Positions 1-7,019 of a DNA stretch of 16,674 nucleotides are shown here, one piece after another (position 1 is the stretch's first letter; each line of letters opens with the position of its first letter). The notes beneath the pieces are model-generated. The model was not told the origin of the DNA. It was given only the letters and a program-made list of their open reading frames with translations, and ran no database searches. The stretch comes from JBFHNV01 sp965365655 (lineage in GTDB: Bacteria > Pseudomonadota > Gammaproteobacteria > HK1). Location of the stretch: positions 1-16,674 of the forward strand of contig CBDUCN010000088.1 of the NCBI GenBank assembly GCA_965365655.1, given 5' to 3'. Position numbers and translations under genes: made by a program.

Positions 1-1373
1 CCCTCGACGCGCGCCGCGCCGACTGCGAGCGCGAGCTCGAGCTGAACCGGCGCTGGGCGCCGTCGCTGTACCTGGGGCTGGTGCCGGTGCTCGGCACACC
101 GGACGCCCCGCGCCTGGGCGACCCGGCCACCGACGGCGGAACGCCGATCGATTTCGCGGTCAAGATGCGCCGCTTCCCCGACGACGCGCGGCTGGACCGG
201 GTGGCCGCCGCGGGCGGACTCGGCGAGGACCTGGCCGACGCGCTGGCGGCACGGGTCGCGGCGCTGCACCGCGATGCGCCGCGAGCCGCGGCGCACACGG
301 ACTTCGGCACGCCGCAGGCCATCGCCCGCGAGGTGGAGGGCAATCTCGACCTCCTCGGGGACTGGGAGGGCCTCGGCGACCGGGCCGCCTTCGACGCCGT
401 GCGCCGCGACAGCCTGGACGACGTCGAGCGGCTGGCCCCCGTGTTCCGACGCCGGCGCGCGGGCGGCGCGGTGCGCGAGTGCCACGGCGACCTGCACCTG
501 GAGAACATCGCGCTGGTGGACGGCCACCCGCTGCCGTTCGACGGCGTGGAGTTCGAGCCCGCATTCCGCTGGGTGGACGTGGTGAGCGACCTGGCCTTCC
601 TGCTGATGGACCTGCACGCACGCGGCCACGCCCCCCTCGCACACCGGCTGCTGGACCGCTGGCTGCAGCACACCGGCGACTACGGCGCGCTGCAGATCGT
701 CGCGCACTACCTGCGCTACCGCGCGCTGGTGCGCGCCAAGGTCGCGGCCATCCGCGCCCGGCAGGGCGCGGCGGACGCGGGCGAGCGGGCGAACGCACTG
801 ATCGCGCTCGCGCGCCGCATCGCGCGACCGGCGGGCACGCCGCGCCTGGTCCTCACCCACGGCCTGTCCGGCAGCGGCAAGAGCCATCTCGCGCGGGCGC
901 TGGTCATGCGCCTCGGCGCGGTGTGCGTGCGCTCCGACGTGGAACGCGCACGGCTGTTCAGCGACGGCCCGCGGCGCTACGCCCCGGCGGCCGGCGACAG
1001 CACATACGCACGCCTCGCGACCCTCGCCCGCCTCGCGGTGCAGGGCGGGTGGACGGTCATCGTGGACGCCACCTTCCTCGACGCGCACCGGCGCACCCCG
1101 TTCCGGCGCCTCGCCGCGCGCATGCGCGTACCCTTCGCGGTGCTCGACCTGCACGCGCCGGCGGACACGCTTCGCGGCAGGGTGGCGCGGCGCGCCGCGC
1201 GCGGCGACGATGCGTCGCAGGCGGACACCGCGGTGCTCGCGGCGCAGCGACGGGACGACGCGCGCGCGCTGCGCGACGAGGGCGCGGCGGTGCTCGAGGT
1301 GGACACGGGCCACGACGTCGACGTCGACGCGGTGGCCGGCTGGATCAACGACCTGACCCTGGAGATGCCATGA
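1..1373 (+). CDS. Bifunctional APH-like / P-loop kinase fusion protein, 5' end outside window
   Basis: The reading frame is open to the left edge (codons begin at position 3) and already encodes conserved family sequence there (ELELNRRWAPSLYLGL), so the gene starts upstream and the in-frame GTG at 81 is not its start. The N-terminal half is aminoglycoside-phosphotransferase-like: a CHGDLHLENI catalytic loop at about 480-509 and an FDGVEFEP metal-binding loop at about 537-560. The C-terminal half is a separate P-loop kinase domain with a Walker A motif GLSGSGKS at 861-884 and an IVDATFLD strand near 1060-1083. This order matches the COG2187 plus COG0645 fusions often annotated as AAA-family ATPase or bifunctional aminoglycoside phosphotransferase/ATP-binding protein. 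The substrate is unknown, and an antibiotic-resistance role should not be assumed. No signal peptide or membrane segment is visible in the part present, so it is probably cytoplasmic. The stop codon overlaps the next gene's ATG (ATGA), which suggests translational coupling. The family call is strong; the function is not known. Confidence 0.9.
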   Translation, partial: LDARRADCERELELNRRWAPSLYLGLVPVLGTPDAPRLGDPATDGGTPIDFAVKMRRFPDDARLDRVAAAGGLGEDLADALAARVAALHRDAPRAAAHTDFGTPQAIAREVEGNLDLLGDWEGLGDRAAFDAVRRDSLDDVERLAPVFRRRRAGGAVRECHGDLHLENIALVDGHPLPFDGVEFEPAFRWVDVVSDLAFLLMDLHARGHAPLAHRLLDRWLQHTGDYGALQIVAHYLRYRALVRAKVAAIRARQGAADAGERANALIALARRIARPAGTPRLVLTHGLSGSGKSHLARALVMRLGAVCVRSDVERARLFSDGPRRYAPAAGDSTYARLATLARLAVQGGWTVIVDATFLDAHRRTPFRRLAARMRVPFAVLDLHAPADTLRGRVARRAARGDDASQADTAVLAAQRRDDARALRDEGAAVLEVDTGHDVDVDAVAGWINDLTLEMP

Positions 1374-1756
1374 GATATCGCGAAACGATGGACGCGCGTG
1401 CCGACACGGGCGCCGGACGCCGCCCGGGCCGGCACGGACGGCTTCCCCGCTGGCTGCTCGCATCGCTGCTCGCGGCCGCGGCGCTGCCTGCCGGCGCCCA
1501 GGAACTCACGGGCGACGCGAATCGCGGCCGGCTGCTCTACGAGAACCACTGCCAGGGCTGTCACACCAGCCGCGCCCACGTGCGCGACAACCGCAAGGCG
1601 AACTCCGTCGCCCAGGTGCGCGGATGGGTCAACCGCTGGCAGGCGACGCAGGCGCTCGGGTGGTCGGCCTCGGAGCTGGACGACGTCACCGCCTGGCTGT
1701 ACCTGCGCTTCTACGATCCGGCGCGGCCGAGGCAGGACTCGCCCGGCTCCGGCTGA
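1370..1756 (+). CDS. Small exported c-type cytochrome (single CXXCH), no Met after the heme site
   Basis: This encodes 128 residues. The ATG at 1370 overlaps the previous stop (ATGA) and has GGAG five bases upstream; an in-frame ATG at 1388 is the alternative start. A basic N-terminus leads into a hydrophobic stretch (about residues 28-41) and a signal-peptidase-like end (ALPAGAQ), so the protein should be exported to the periplasm. The mature part begins with GDANRGRLLYENHCQGCH; the CQGCH at residues 61-65 is the covalent heme c site, with His65 as proximal ligand. There is no methionine after it, so the usual Met axial ligand of class I cytochromes is missing. The sixth position may be open or filled by another residue. 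The C-terminal helix (ELDDVTAWLYLRFY) is typical of small cytochrome c folds. The electron-transfer partner is unknown, and coupling to a cytoplasmic kinase-like gene is unexpected. Confidence 0.88.
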   Translation: MRYRETMDARADTGAGRRPGRHGRLPRWLLASLLAAAALPAGAQELTGDANRGRLLYENHCQGCHTSRAHVRDNRKANSVAQVRGWVNRWQATQALGWSASELDDVTAWLYLRFYDPARPRQDSPGSG

Positions 1757-1773
1757 GCCCGCGCCGCGCGGGC
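1757..1773. terminator. GC stem-loop between convergent genes
   Basis: A perfect 7-bp stem (GCCCGCG / CGCGGGC) with a 3-nt loop starts at the base after the cytochrome stop and ends six bases before the stop of the convergent ATPase gene. It could end transcription in both directions, but neither side has a T-run, so it is not a textbook intrinsic terminator. Confidence 0.35.
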
Positions 1774-1778
1774 CGGCG

Positions 1779-4331
1779 TCAGCGCGCGCAGACCCGGCGC
1801 ACCTCGCTCATCGCGGTGAGCCCCTGCACCACCTTCTCGATGCCGTCCTGACGCAGCGTGCGCAGGCCCGAGCGCAGGGCCGCGGCGCGCAGCACCGCCG
1901 TCGGCGCGCGCTGCTGCACCAGGCGACGCAGCGCGTCGTCCACGATCAACAGCTCGTGCAGCGCCAGGCGGCCGGCAAAGCCCGTGCCGTCACAGCTCCC
2001 GCAGCCGGCGGCGCGAGCGAGGCGCGGCGGGCCGCCGGCGTCACGGCGCGCGTGCCAGTCGCCGAGCAGCGCCTCCGCGCGGGCGTCGAGGGCAGCGTCG
2101 TCCTCGTCGTCGGCGCCCAGCTCCGCGCAGTACTCCCGCGCCAGCATCGCCAGCGCCTCCTCCGCGTCGTCCGCCGGCTCCACGCACTGCGGGCACAGCC
2201 CGCGCACCAGGCGCTGCGACAGCACGCCCACCAGGGCGTCGGAGAAGTGAAACGGGTCGAGTCCCATGTCGAGCAGACGCACCACCGTCTCGCACGCGCT
2301 GTTGGTGTGCAGGGTGGAGAACACCAGGTGGCCCGTGAGCGACGCCTCCACCGCGACGCCGGCGGTCTCCTGGTCGCGCATCTCGCCGACCATGATCACG
2401 TCCGGATCGGCGCGCAGGAACGCGCGCATCGCACCCGCGAAGTCCATGCCCGCGGCGACGTTGACGTGCACCTGGCGCAGCCCCGGCTGCGAGATCTCCA
2501 CCGGGTCCTCCGCGGTCCAGATCTTGCGCGCCCCGTCGTTGAGGTGGTTGAGCAGGGCGTGCAGGGTCGTGGTCTTGCCCGATCCGGTCGGACCGGTGAC
2601 CAGGAACATGCCGTGCGGCTGCTCGAGCGCCGTGAGCAGGCGCCGGCGGCTGTCCGCGGTGAGCCCGAGGTCCTTCACCGGCACCGGCCGTCCGTTGGTG
2701 AGCACGCGCATCACGACGTCCTCGTTGTTGCCCACGGTGGGCACCGTCGCGACGCGAAGCTCCAGGTTCATCTTCGTGAACCGGCCGAGATCGATGCGCC
2801 CGTCCTGGGGCTTGCGGTGCTCGGCGATGTTGAGCCCCGCCATGACCTTGATGCGCGCGACCAGCGCGCGGCGCAGCTTCGCGGGGACCTCCAGCAGCGT
2901 GCGCATCTGCCCGTCCTTGCGCACGCGCACCAGGGTCTCGCTCTTCAGATTCGGCTCGATGTGGATGTCGGAGGCGCCCATCTTGTAGGCGTTGCCGATG
3001 ATCTGGTTCACCAGGTTGACGACCATGTTGTCGCCATACTGGTTCTCCGACAGCGCGTCGTCGTCCGGGTCCTCCTTGTACGCGGAGAAGTCCAGGTCGA
3101 TGTGATCGGGCTGCTCCATGCAGCCATCGAGCACGATGTCGATGACGCGGTCTATCTCCTCGCGCGGCGCGATCACCGGATCGACGTGCATCGAGGTGGC
3201 GAAGGACACCGCTTCCACCGGCGCCCAGTCGAGGGGGTTCTCGGTGGCCAGCACCATGCGCCCGTTGAAGGTGTACAGCGGCAGCACGCGATGGCGACGG
3301 ATGATCGCCCGCGGCACCATCCTCACCACCTCGGGGTCTACGTAGAACTTGCTCAGATCCACCGCGGGGATGCCCAGCTTGCGCGCGAGCACCCGATGCA
3401 GGTCCTCGCGCACCAGGAGCTTCATGTCCACGAGGATCTCGCCCAGCGGCTTGCCGCGCCGGGCCTTCTGGCGCGCCAGCGCCTCCTCGAGCTGCGCGCC
3501 CGTGATGATCCCTTCTTCGACCAGCAGCTCGCCGATGCGGACCTGGCGCAGGTTCGCCTGCTGGCGCGCCAGCGCCGATTCCAGCTCCTTCGCGGTGACC
3601 GCCGCCTGGTGCATCAGGGTCTCCCCGATGCGCTCGGCGCGCTCGCCCTTCTGCGCTTCGAGCGCCTGCTCGATCTGGTCGGGCTCCAGGCGGCCCTCGT
3701 TCACCAGCATCTCGCCGATCAGCGGGCCGATGGTGTGGCCGGCGATCATCGCGTGCGGCACGAAGGTGCAGAAGTAGCGCTCGTCGTCGAGCAGCGGGAA
3801 CAGGTAGAGGCCATGGCGATCGCGGCGAAAGCCCACCGTGCGGCCGCGCAGCGAATCGCCATCGGTGAAGTGCACTTCGAAGTCGCGCACGCTGGGGGCG
3901 AGGGGCACGCGTGCGGACGACGGCCCGCCGCCCGGCCCTCCGGCCGGGCTCGCGTCGGCGGCAGCCTCCCCGGCCGGCGCCCGCCAGACGCCGTCGACGA
4001 TCACCTGCACCAGCTTCACCGCGTCCAGGCGCACGGTGCGCGGCGCGGCGTCGCCGCGCGGGGTCCAGGTGATGATGCCGGAATCGGTGCGGAAGTCGAC
4101 CAGCGCGCCGGTCAGCTTCTCGCCGCCCGGGAAGCGCACCGCCACCGGCTCGCCGCCGCGCATCCACTGCGGAGCCGAGACCGTGGCCATGGGCGGCGGC
4201 GGGAACGTGGCCGCCGCGGAGCGGGGCGCCCCGTCGCCGGGCTCGATGGTCCTGTTCGCGAGCATGGTGGGTTCCGCCGCCGGTCCGTTCGCGCCGGCCA
4301 GGCTCGGGTGGCCGGTGTTCCCGCGGGACAC
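1779..4331 (-). CDS. PilB/GspE/PulE-family ATPase with four tandem MshEN-type motifs
   Basis: This encodes 850 residues from a GTG at 4331. No clear ribosome site is seen, but nearly every third base between 4331 and 4190 is G or C, which supports coding from there; ATGs at 4265 and 4190 are alternatives. Two beta-rich repeats (about residues 61-110 and 150-195) share a V-x-V-x-F..G..L.G..V.FR.D pattern. Four helical motifs of the IGELL..EG..T..QLE.AL..Q type then start at about residues 205, 235, 266 and 296, a 30-residue period like the c-di-GMP-binding MshEN (T2SSE_N) domain. The motor follows: Asp box ASDIHIEP (about 452), Walker A GPTGSGKT (about 580-587), Walker B region DVIMVGEMRD (about 643), His box STLHTN, and a CPQC...CGSC zinc tetracysteine. 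Such hexameric ATPases power type IV pili or type II secretion. No pilC, pilD or pilin gene is visible here, so it is an orphan and its machine is unknown. Confidence 0.92.
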   Translation of the reverse strand: MSRGNTGHPSLAGANGPAAEPTMLANRTIEPGDGAPRSAAATFPPPPMATVSAPQWMRGGEPVAVRFPGGEKLTGALVDFRTDSGIITWTPRGDAAPRTVRLDAVKLVQVIVDGVWRAPAGEAAADASPAGGPGGGPSSARVPLAPSVRDFEVHFTDGDSLRGRTVGFRRDRHGLYLFPLLDDERYFCTFVPHAMIAGHTIGPLIGEMLVNEGRLEPDQIEQALEAQKGERAERIGETLMHQAAVTAKELESALARQQANLRQVRIGELLVEEGIITGAQLEEALARQKARRGKPLGEILVDMKLLVREDLHRVLARKLGIPAVDLSKFYVDPEVVRMVPRAIIRRHRVLPLYTFNGRMVLATENPLDWAPVEAVSFATSMHVDPVIAPREEIDRVIDIVLDGCMEQPDHIDLDFSAYKEDPDDDALSENQYGDNMVVNLVNQIIGNAYKMGASDIHIEPNLKSETLVRVRKDGQMRTLLEVPAKLRRALVARIKVMAGLNIAEHRKPQDGRIDLGRFTKMNLELRVATVPTVGNNEDVVMRVLTNGRPVPVKDLGLTADSRRRLLTALEQPHGMFLVTGPTGSGKTTTLHALLNHLNDGARKIWTAEDPVEISQPGLRQVHVNVAAGMDFAGAMRAFLRADPDVIMVGEMRDQETAGVAVEASLTGHLVFSTLHTNSACETVVRLLDMGLDPFHFSDALVGVLSQRLVRGLCPQCVEPADDAEEALAMLAREYCAELGADDEDDAALDARAEALLGDWHARRDAGGPPRLARAAGCGSCDGTGFAGRLALHELLIVDDALRRLVQQRAPTAVLRAAALRSGLRTLRQDGIEKVVQGLTAMSEVRRVCAR

Positions 4332-4480
4332 ACCGGCGCGACGCGCGCGGGCGTTCCCTGGGACATGTGTCGGCCGCCGGCAGCGAAACTTGCGGCGGGA
4401 TGGGGCGGGGCGTGACGGTCGTGCGCTGCCGACGGGCGGCCGCTCGGGACCGGCGCCGCCACGGGGCGGGGAGGGGGCAC

Positions 4481-4505
4481 GGCCCCGCCGCGGCGCGGCG
4501 GGGCC
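4481..4505 (-). terminator. Perfect 11-bp GC hairpin just after sodB
   Basis: Arms GGCCCCGCCGC and GCGGCGGGGCC pair perfectly around a GGC loop, starting seven bases after the sodB stop. The - strand sequence beyond it (GTGCCCCCTC) has no U-run, so it may be a factor-assisted terminator or a 3'-end stabiliser. It lies upstream of the ATPase gene on the same strand and may separate the two transcripts. Confidence 0.5.
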
Positions 4506-4512
4506 GAGGGGC

Positions 4513-5130
4513 TCACATGTCGGCGAAGGCGCGCGCGCCGTTGCCGCGGTTCGCGTAGTTCTCGGACGCGAAGTTCCAGTTCGCCAGGTTGTCCAGGAAC
4601 GCGCCCAGGTACGCGGGACGGGCGTTCTGGTAATCCAGGTAGTACGCGTGCTCCCACACGTCGATGGTGAGCAGCGGGATCTGCTTCGGATCGGTGATCG
4701 GCGTCTCCGCGTTGGGCGTCTTCGTCACGCTCAGCTTGCCGTCGGGATCGCTGACCAGCCACGCCCAGCCGGAGCCGAACTGCGTCGCGCCGGCCTCGGA
4801 CAGCGCCTTCTTCAGCCCGTCCATGCCGCCGCAGTCGCGATCGATGGCCTTGCCCAGATCGCCCGACGGCTGGCCGCCGTCGGCCGCCATGCAGTGCCAG
4901 TAGAACATGTGGTTCCAGACCTGGGCGGCGTTGTTGAACACGCCGCCGGAGGCCCCGCGCACGATCTCCTCGAGGCTCTTGCCGGCGTCGGCGGAACCGC
5001 CGATCGCCTTCTCGAGGTTCGTCATGTAGGTCTGGTGGTGCTTTCCGTAGTGGAACTCGAGCGTCTTCGCGCTCACGTGCGGAGCCAGGGCGTCCTTCGC
5101 GTAGGGCAGCGCCGGCAGTTCGAACTTCAT
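4513..5130 (-). CDS. sodB: Iron superoxide dismutase
   Basis: This encodes 205 residues. The ATG at 5130 is set by AGAGGA at 5138-5143, seven bases upstream, and by the standard family N-terminus (MKFELPALPY). The enzyme converts superoxide to oxygen and hydrogen peroxide. Metal ligands are visible as His27 (FHYGKHH), His74 (WNHMFYW), Asp157 and His161 (DVWEHAYYLDYQNARP). Gln70 in NNAAQVWNH is the position that marks Fe-type rather than Mn-type enzymes. There is no signal peptide, so it is cytosolic. At 205 residues it is slightly longer than the usual 192-195, from a longer segment before DVWEH and a C-terminal extension (about NYANRGNGARAFADM). It is divergent from the hybrid kinase gene across an 80-bp gap and appears to be transcribed alone. 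Confidence 0.97.
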   Translation of the reverse strand: MKFELPALPYAKDALAPHVSAKTLEFHYGKHHQTYMTNLEKAIGGSADAGKSLEEIVRGASGGVFNNAAQVWNHMFYWHCMAADGGQPSGDLGKAIDRDCGGMDGLKKALSEAGATQFGSGWAWLVSDPDGKLSVTKTPNAETPITDPKQIPLLTIDVWEHAYYLDYQNARPAYLGAFLDNLANWNFASENYANRGNGARAFADM

Positions 5131-5210
5131 GGATGGATCCTCTGGTTTCGAATGTCTGCTTCGATCCCGGAGCATGCGGCGGACCCGGGAGCGCCAGCTA
5201 TGCTAACAGC
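5131..5210. promoter_or_regulatory. Divergent sodB / hybrid-kinase intergenic region
   Basis: This 80-bp gap must hold the start signals for both genes. TATGCTA at 5199-5205 reads as a weak -10 in either direction (TATGCT forward, TAGCAT reverse). I see no matching -35 on either strand. A forward start six to seven bases after TATGCT would fall on the kinase ATG at 5211, which has no nearby Shine-Dalgarno sequence, so a leaderless mRNA is possible. The promoter assignment is weak. Confidence 0.25.
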
Positions 5211-6884
5211 ATGATCCGACGCCCGGACCCGCCCGCCCCGGCGCAGGCCGACACCGCCCGCGCGCAGCGCGTGCGCCTGCAGCGCACCGGCTACGCGCTC
5301 GCCGGCGGGCTGGCCATGACGCTGCTGTTCACGCTGCTGCAGCGCCAGGGCGTGACGCGCCTGGACGACGCCGGCTTCGCCGCCGTGATGGCCGCCTTCT
5401 GGGCCGGCAACCTGCTGTTCCCGGCGCTGATCGCGAGCGGCCTGAACCTGCGCTTCTCCGAGCCCAGCCTCACCTTCGCGCAGATGCTGTGGGCCACCAC
5501 CGCGTCGTTCGCGCTGGTGTTCTTCGCGCTGGAGGGGCGCCCGCTGCTCATCATGGTCTACCTGCTGGCCATGATGTTCGGCACCTTCCGGCTGCGCACG
5601 GGACAGTTCCTGACGGTCACGGTGTACGCCCTGGTCCTGTACGCGCTGTGCATCGCCACGCTGGAGCGCAGCCACCCTGCGCACGCCGCGCCTTACGGAG
5701 AGCAGCTCAACTGGCTCGCGTTCTTCGTGGTGATGGTGGGCTTCGCGCTGATGGGCAGCGAGATGAGCCGGCTGCGCGCGCGGCTGCAGCGCCGCAACCG
5801 CGAGCTGGCCGAGGCCCGCGACGAGGCCGAACGGGCGTCGCGCGCCCGCGCCCGCTTCCTCGCCGCGACCAGCGACGAGCTGCGAACCCCGCTCAACGCG
5901 ATCCTCGGCGCGGCGGACGTGGTGGACCTCGCACGCCTGGCCCCCGCCGAGCGCGACGCGCTGGAACGCGCCCACCACGCCGGCGGCTACCTGCTGTCGC
6001 TGGTCAACAGCATGATCGACCACACGCGGCTGGACGCCGGCACGGTGGAGCTGCGCAACGCGCCGCTGGACCTCGGACGCGAGCTCGACGAGCTCGCGGC
6101 GCAGATGGCGCCGCGGGCCCGCGAGCGCGGCCTTCGGCTCGACGTGACCGCCCCCCGGGAAGGGCCGGTGCTCGGCGACGCGATGCGGCTTCGCGAGGTG
6201 CTCGTGCACCTGCTGCGCAACACGCTGCGCGTCGCGCGCGGCGACGCCATCCGCCTGCAGGCGGTGCGCGACGCGGCGCATCCGCAGCGCATGTGCTTCT
6301 CCATCGCCGCCGACGCCGGCGACCCCGGCGCCGGCGCGGACGCGGGAGACGGGCTCGCGGTGGCCCTGTGCGCGCAGCTCGTGGACTCGATGGGGGGCAC
6401 CCTCGACGTGCTGCCCGAACCCGCCGCGGCGCAGCGCTTCCACTTCTGCGTGCCGCTGCCCCCCGCACGGCCCGCGGCGGCGCCGGCGCCGTCGCGAGGG
6501 CCGCGCCCGCGGGTGCTGCTGGTCGACGACTCCGAGGACAACCGGCTGCTGATCCGGGCCTTCCTCGCCGCGGAAGTGGCCGTCCTCGACGAGGCTGCCG
6601 ACGGCGTGGAGGGCCTGGAGCGCTTCCGCGAGGCGTCGTACGACGTGGTGCTGATGGACATGCACATGCCGCGCATGGACGGCATCGCGGCCACGCGCGC
6701 GATGCGCGACGCCGAGCGACGCAGCGGCAACGAAGGGCGCACCGTGATCCTCGCGCTGACGGCGGACGACAGCGTCAACGACCGCGCCCGCAGCCTGGAG
6801 GCGGGTTGCGACGATCACCTCGTGAAGCCGGTGTCGAAGAAGACGCTGCTCGCGGCGCTGGCGGCGCACCTGCGGGCCGCGTGA
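5211..6884 (+). CDS. Membrane hybrid histidine kinase/response regulator, degenerate kinase half, intact receiver
   Basis: This encodes 557 residues from the ATG at 5211; no ribosome site is seen. About six hydrophobic segments fill residues 27-190, followed by a basic coiled segment and a HisKA helix. The H-box reads ATSDELRTPLN: Asp222 (GAC, 5874-5876) replaces the phospho-acceptor His. The ATPase region keeps an N-box Asn (Asn337) but has only DAGDPGAG for the G1 box and runs almost directly into GLAVALCAQLVDSMGG; the ATP-lid segment normally between them is absent. The receiver domain (about residues 435-557) is complete: Asp439-Asp440, phospho-acceptor Asp483 (LMDMHMPRMDG), Thr517 and Lys539. 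The layout resembles RpfC-type hybrids without an Hpt domain. It probably cannot phosphorylate itself but could receive phosphate from, or bind, another protein. The gene stands alone, convergent with the DUF4340 gene. Confidence 0.9.
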   Translation: MIRRPDPPAPAQADTARAQRVRLQRTGYALAGGLAMTLLFTLLQRQGVTRLDDAGFAAVMAAFWAGNLLFPALIASGLNLRFSEPSLTFAQMLWATTASFALVFFALEGRPLLIMVYLLAMMFGTFRLRTGQFLTVTVYALVLYALCIATLERSHPAHAAPYGEQLNWLAFFVVMVGFALMGSEMSRLRARLQRRNRELAEARDEAERASRARARFLAATSDELRTPLNAILGAADVVDLARLAPAERDALERAHHAGGYLLSLVNSMIDHTRLDAGTVELRNAPLDLGRELDELAAQMAPRARERGLRLDVTAPREGPVLGDAMRLREVLVHLLRNTLRVARGDAIRLQAVRDAAHPQRMCFSIAADAGDPGAGADAGDGLAVALCAQLVDSMGGTLDVLPEPAAAQRFHFCVPLPPARPAAAPAPSRGPRPRVLLVDDSEDNRLLIRAFLAAEVAVLDEAADGVEGLERFREASYDVVLMDMHMPRMDGIAATRAMRDAERRSGNEGRTVILALTADDSVNDRARSLEAGCDDHLVKPVSKKTLLAALAAHLRAA

Positions 6885-6905
6885 CGGCGCCCGCGCGGGC
6901 GCCGT
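6884..6905. terminator. 22-bp perfect palindrome at the end of the hybrid-kinase gene
   Basis: Arms ACGGCGCCCGC and GCGGGCGCCGT form a perfect palindrome that begins at the last base of the hybrid-kinase stop codon. As RNA it could fold into a very stable hairpin; there is no T-run after it. A second 12-bp palindrome (CCGGGCGCCCGG, 6959-6970) lies further along the 135-bp convergent gap, which contains no other recognisable element. Confidence 0.4.
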
Positions 6906-7019
6906 GACCGCAGGCCGACGCCGGGCGCCAGGTGCTCGCGCCGCGCACCGGTGCCCCGCCGGGCGCCCGGGCCCGCCCGCCCCGGCTCGCGACGCCGCCG
7001 CGAGCCCGCGCTGCGCCGG

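Noticed and set aside
1..1373. Reading the APH-like protein as an aminoglycoside-resistance gene
   Set aside because: The APH-type fold is shared by many small-molecule kinases; the P-loop fusion points to the uncharacterised COG2187/COG0645 family, not to resistance enzymes.
1398..4415. A 1005-codon + strand open frame across the cytochrome and antisense to the PilB-like ATPase
   Set aside because: Shadow frame with biased composition; the ATPase on the other strand has complete Walker, Asp, His and zinc motifs.
4332..4480. Search for a promoter or riboswitch ahead of the PilB-like ATPase
   Set aside because: No convincing -35/-10 pair, sigma54 site or conserved RNA structure could be seen in this stretch.
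5127..6869. A 580-codon - strand frame antisense to the hybrid kinase
   Set aside because: His/Arg/Gln-rich shadow of a well-supported gene.
6959..6970. 12-bp palindrome CCGGGCGCCCGG as an operator
   Set aside because: Pure GC palindromes of this size are expected by chance in such GC-rich sequence, and it lies in a convergent gap.
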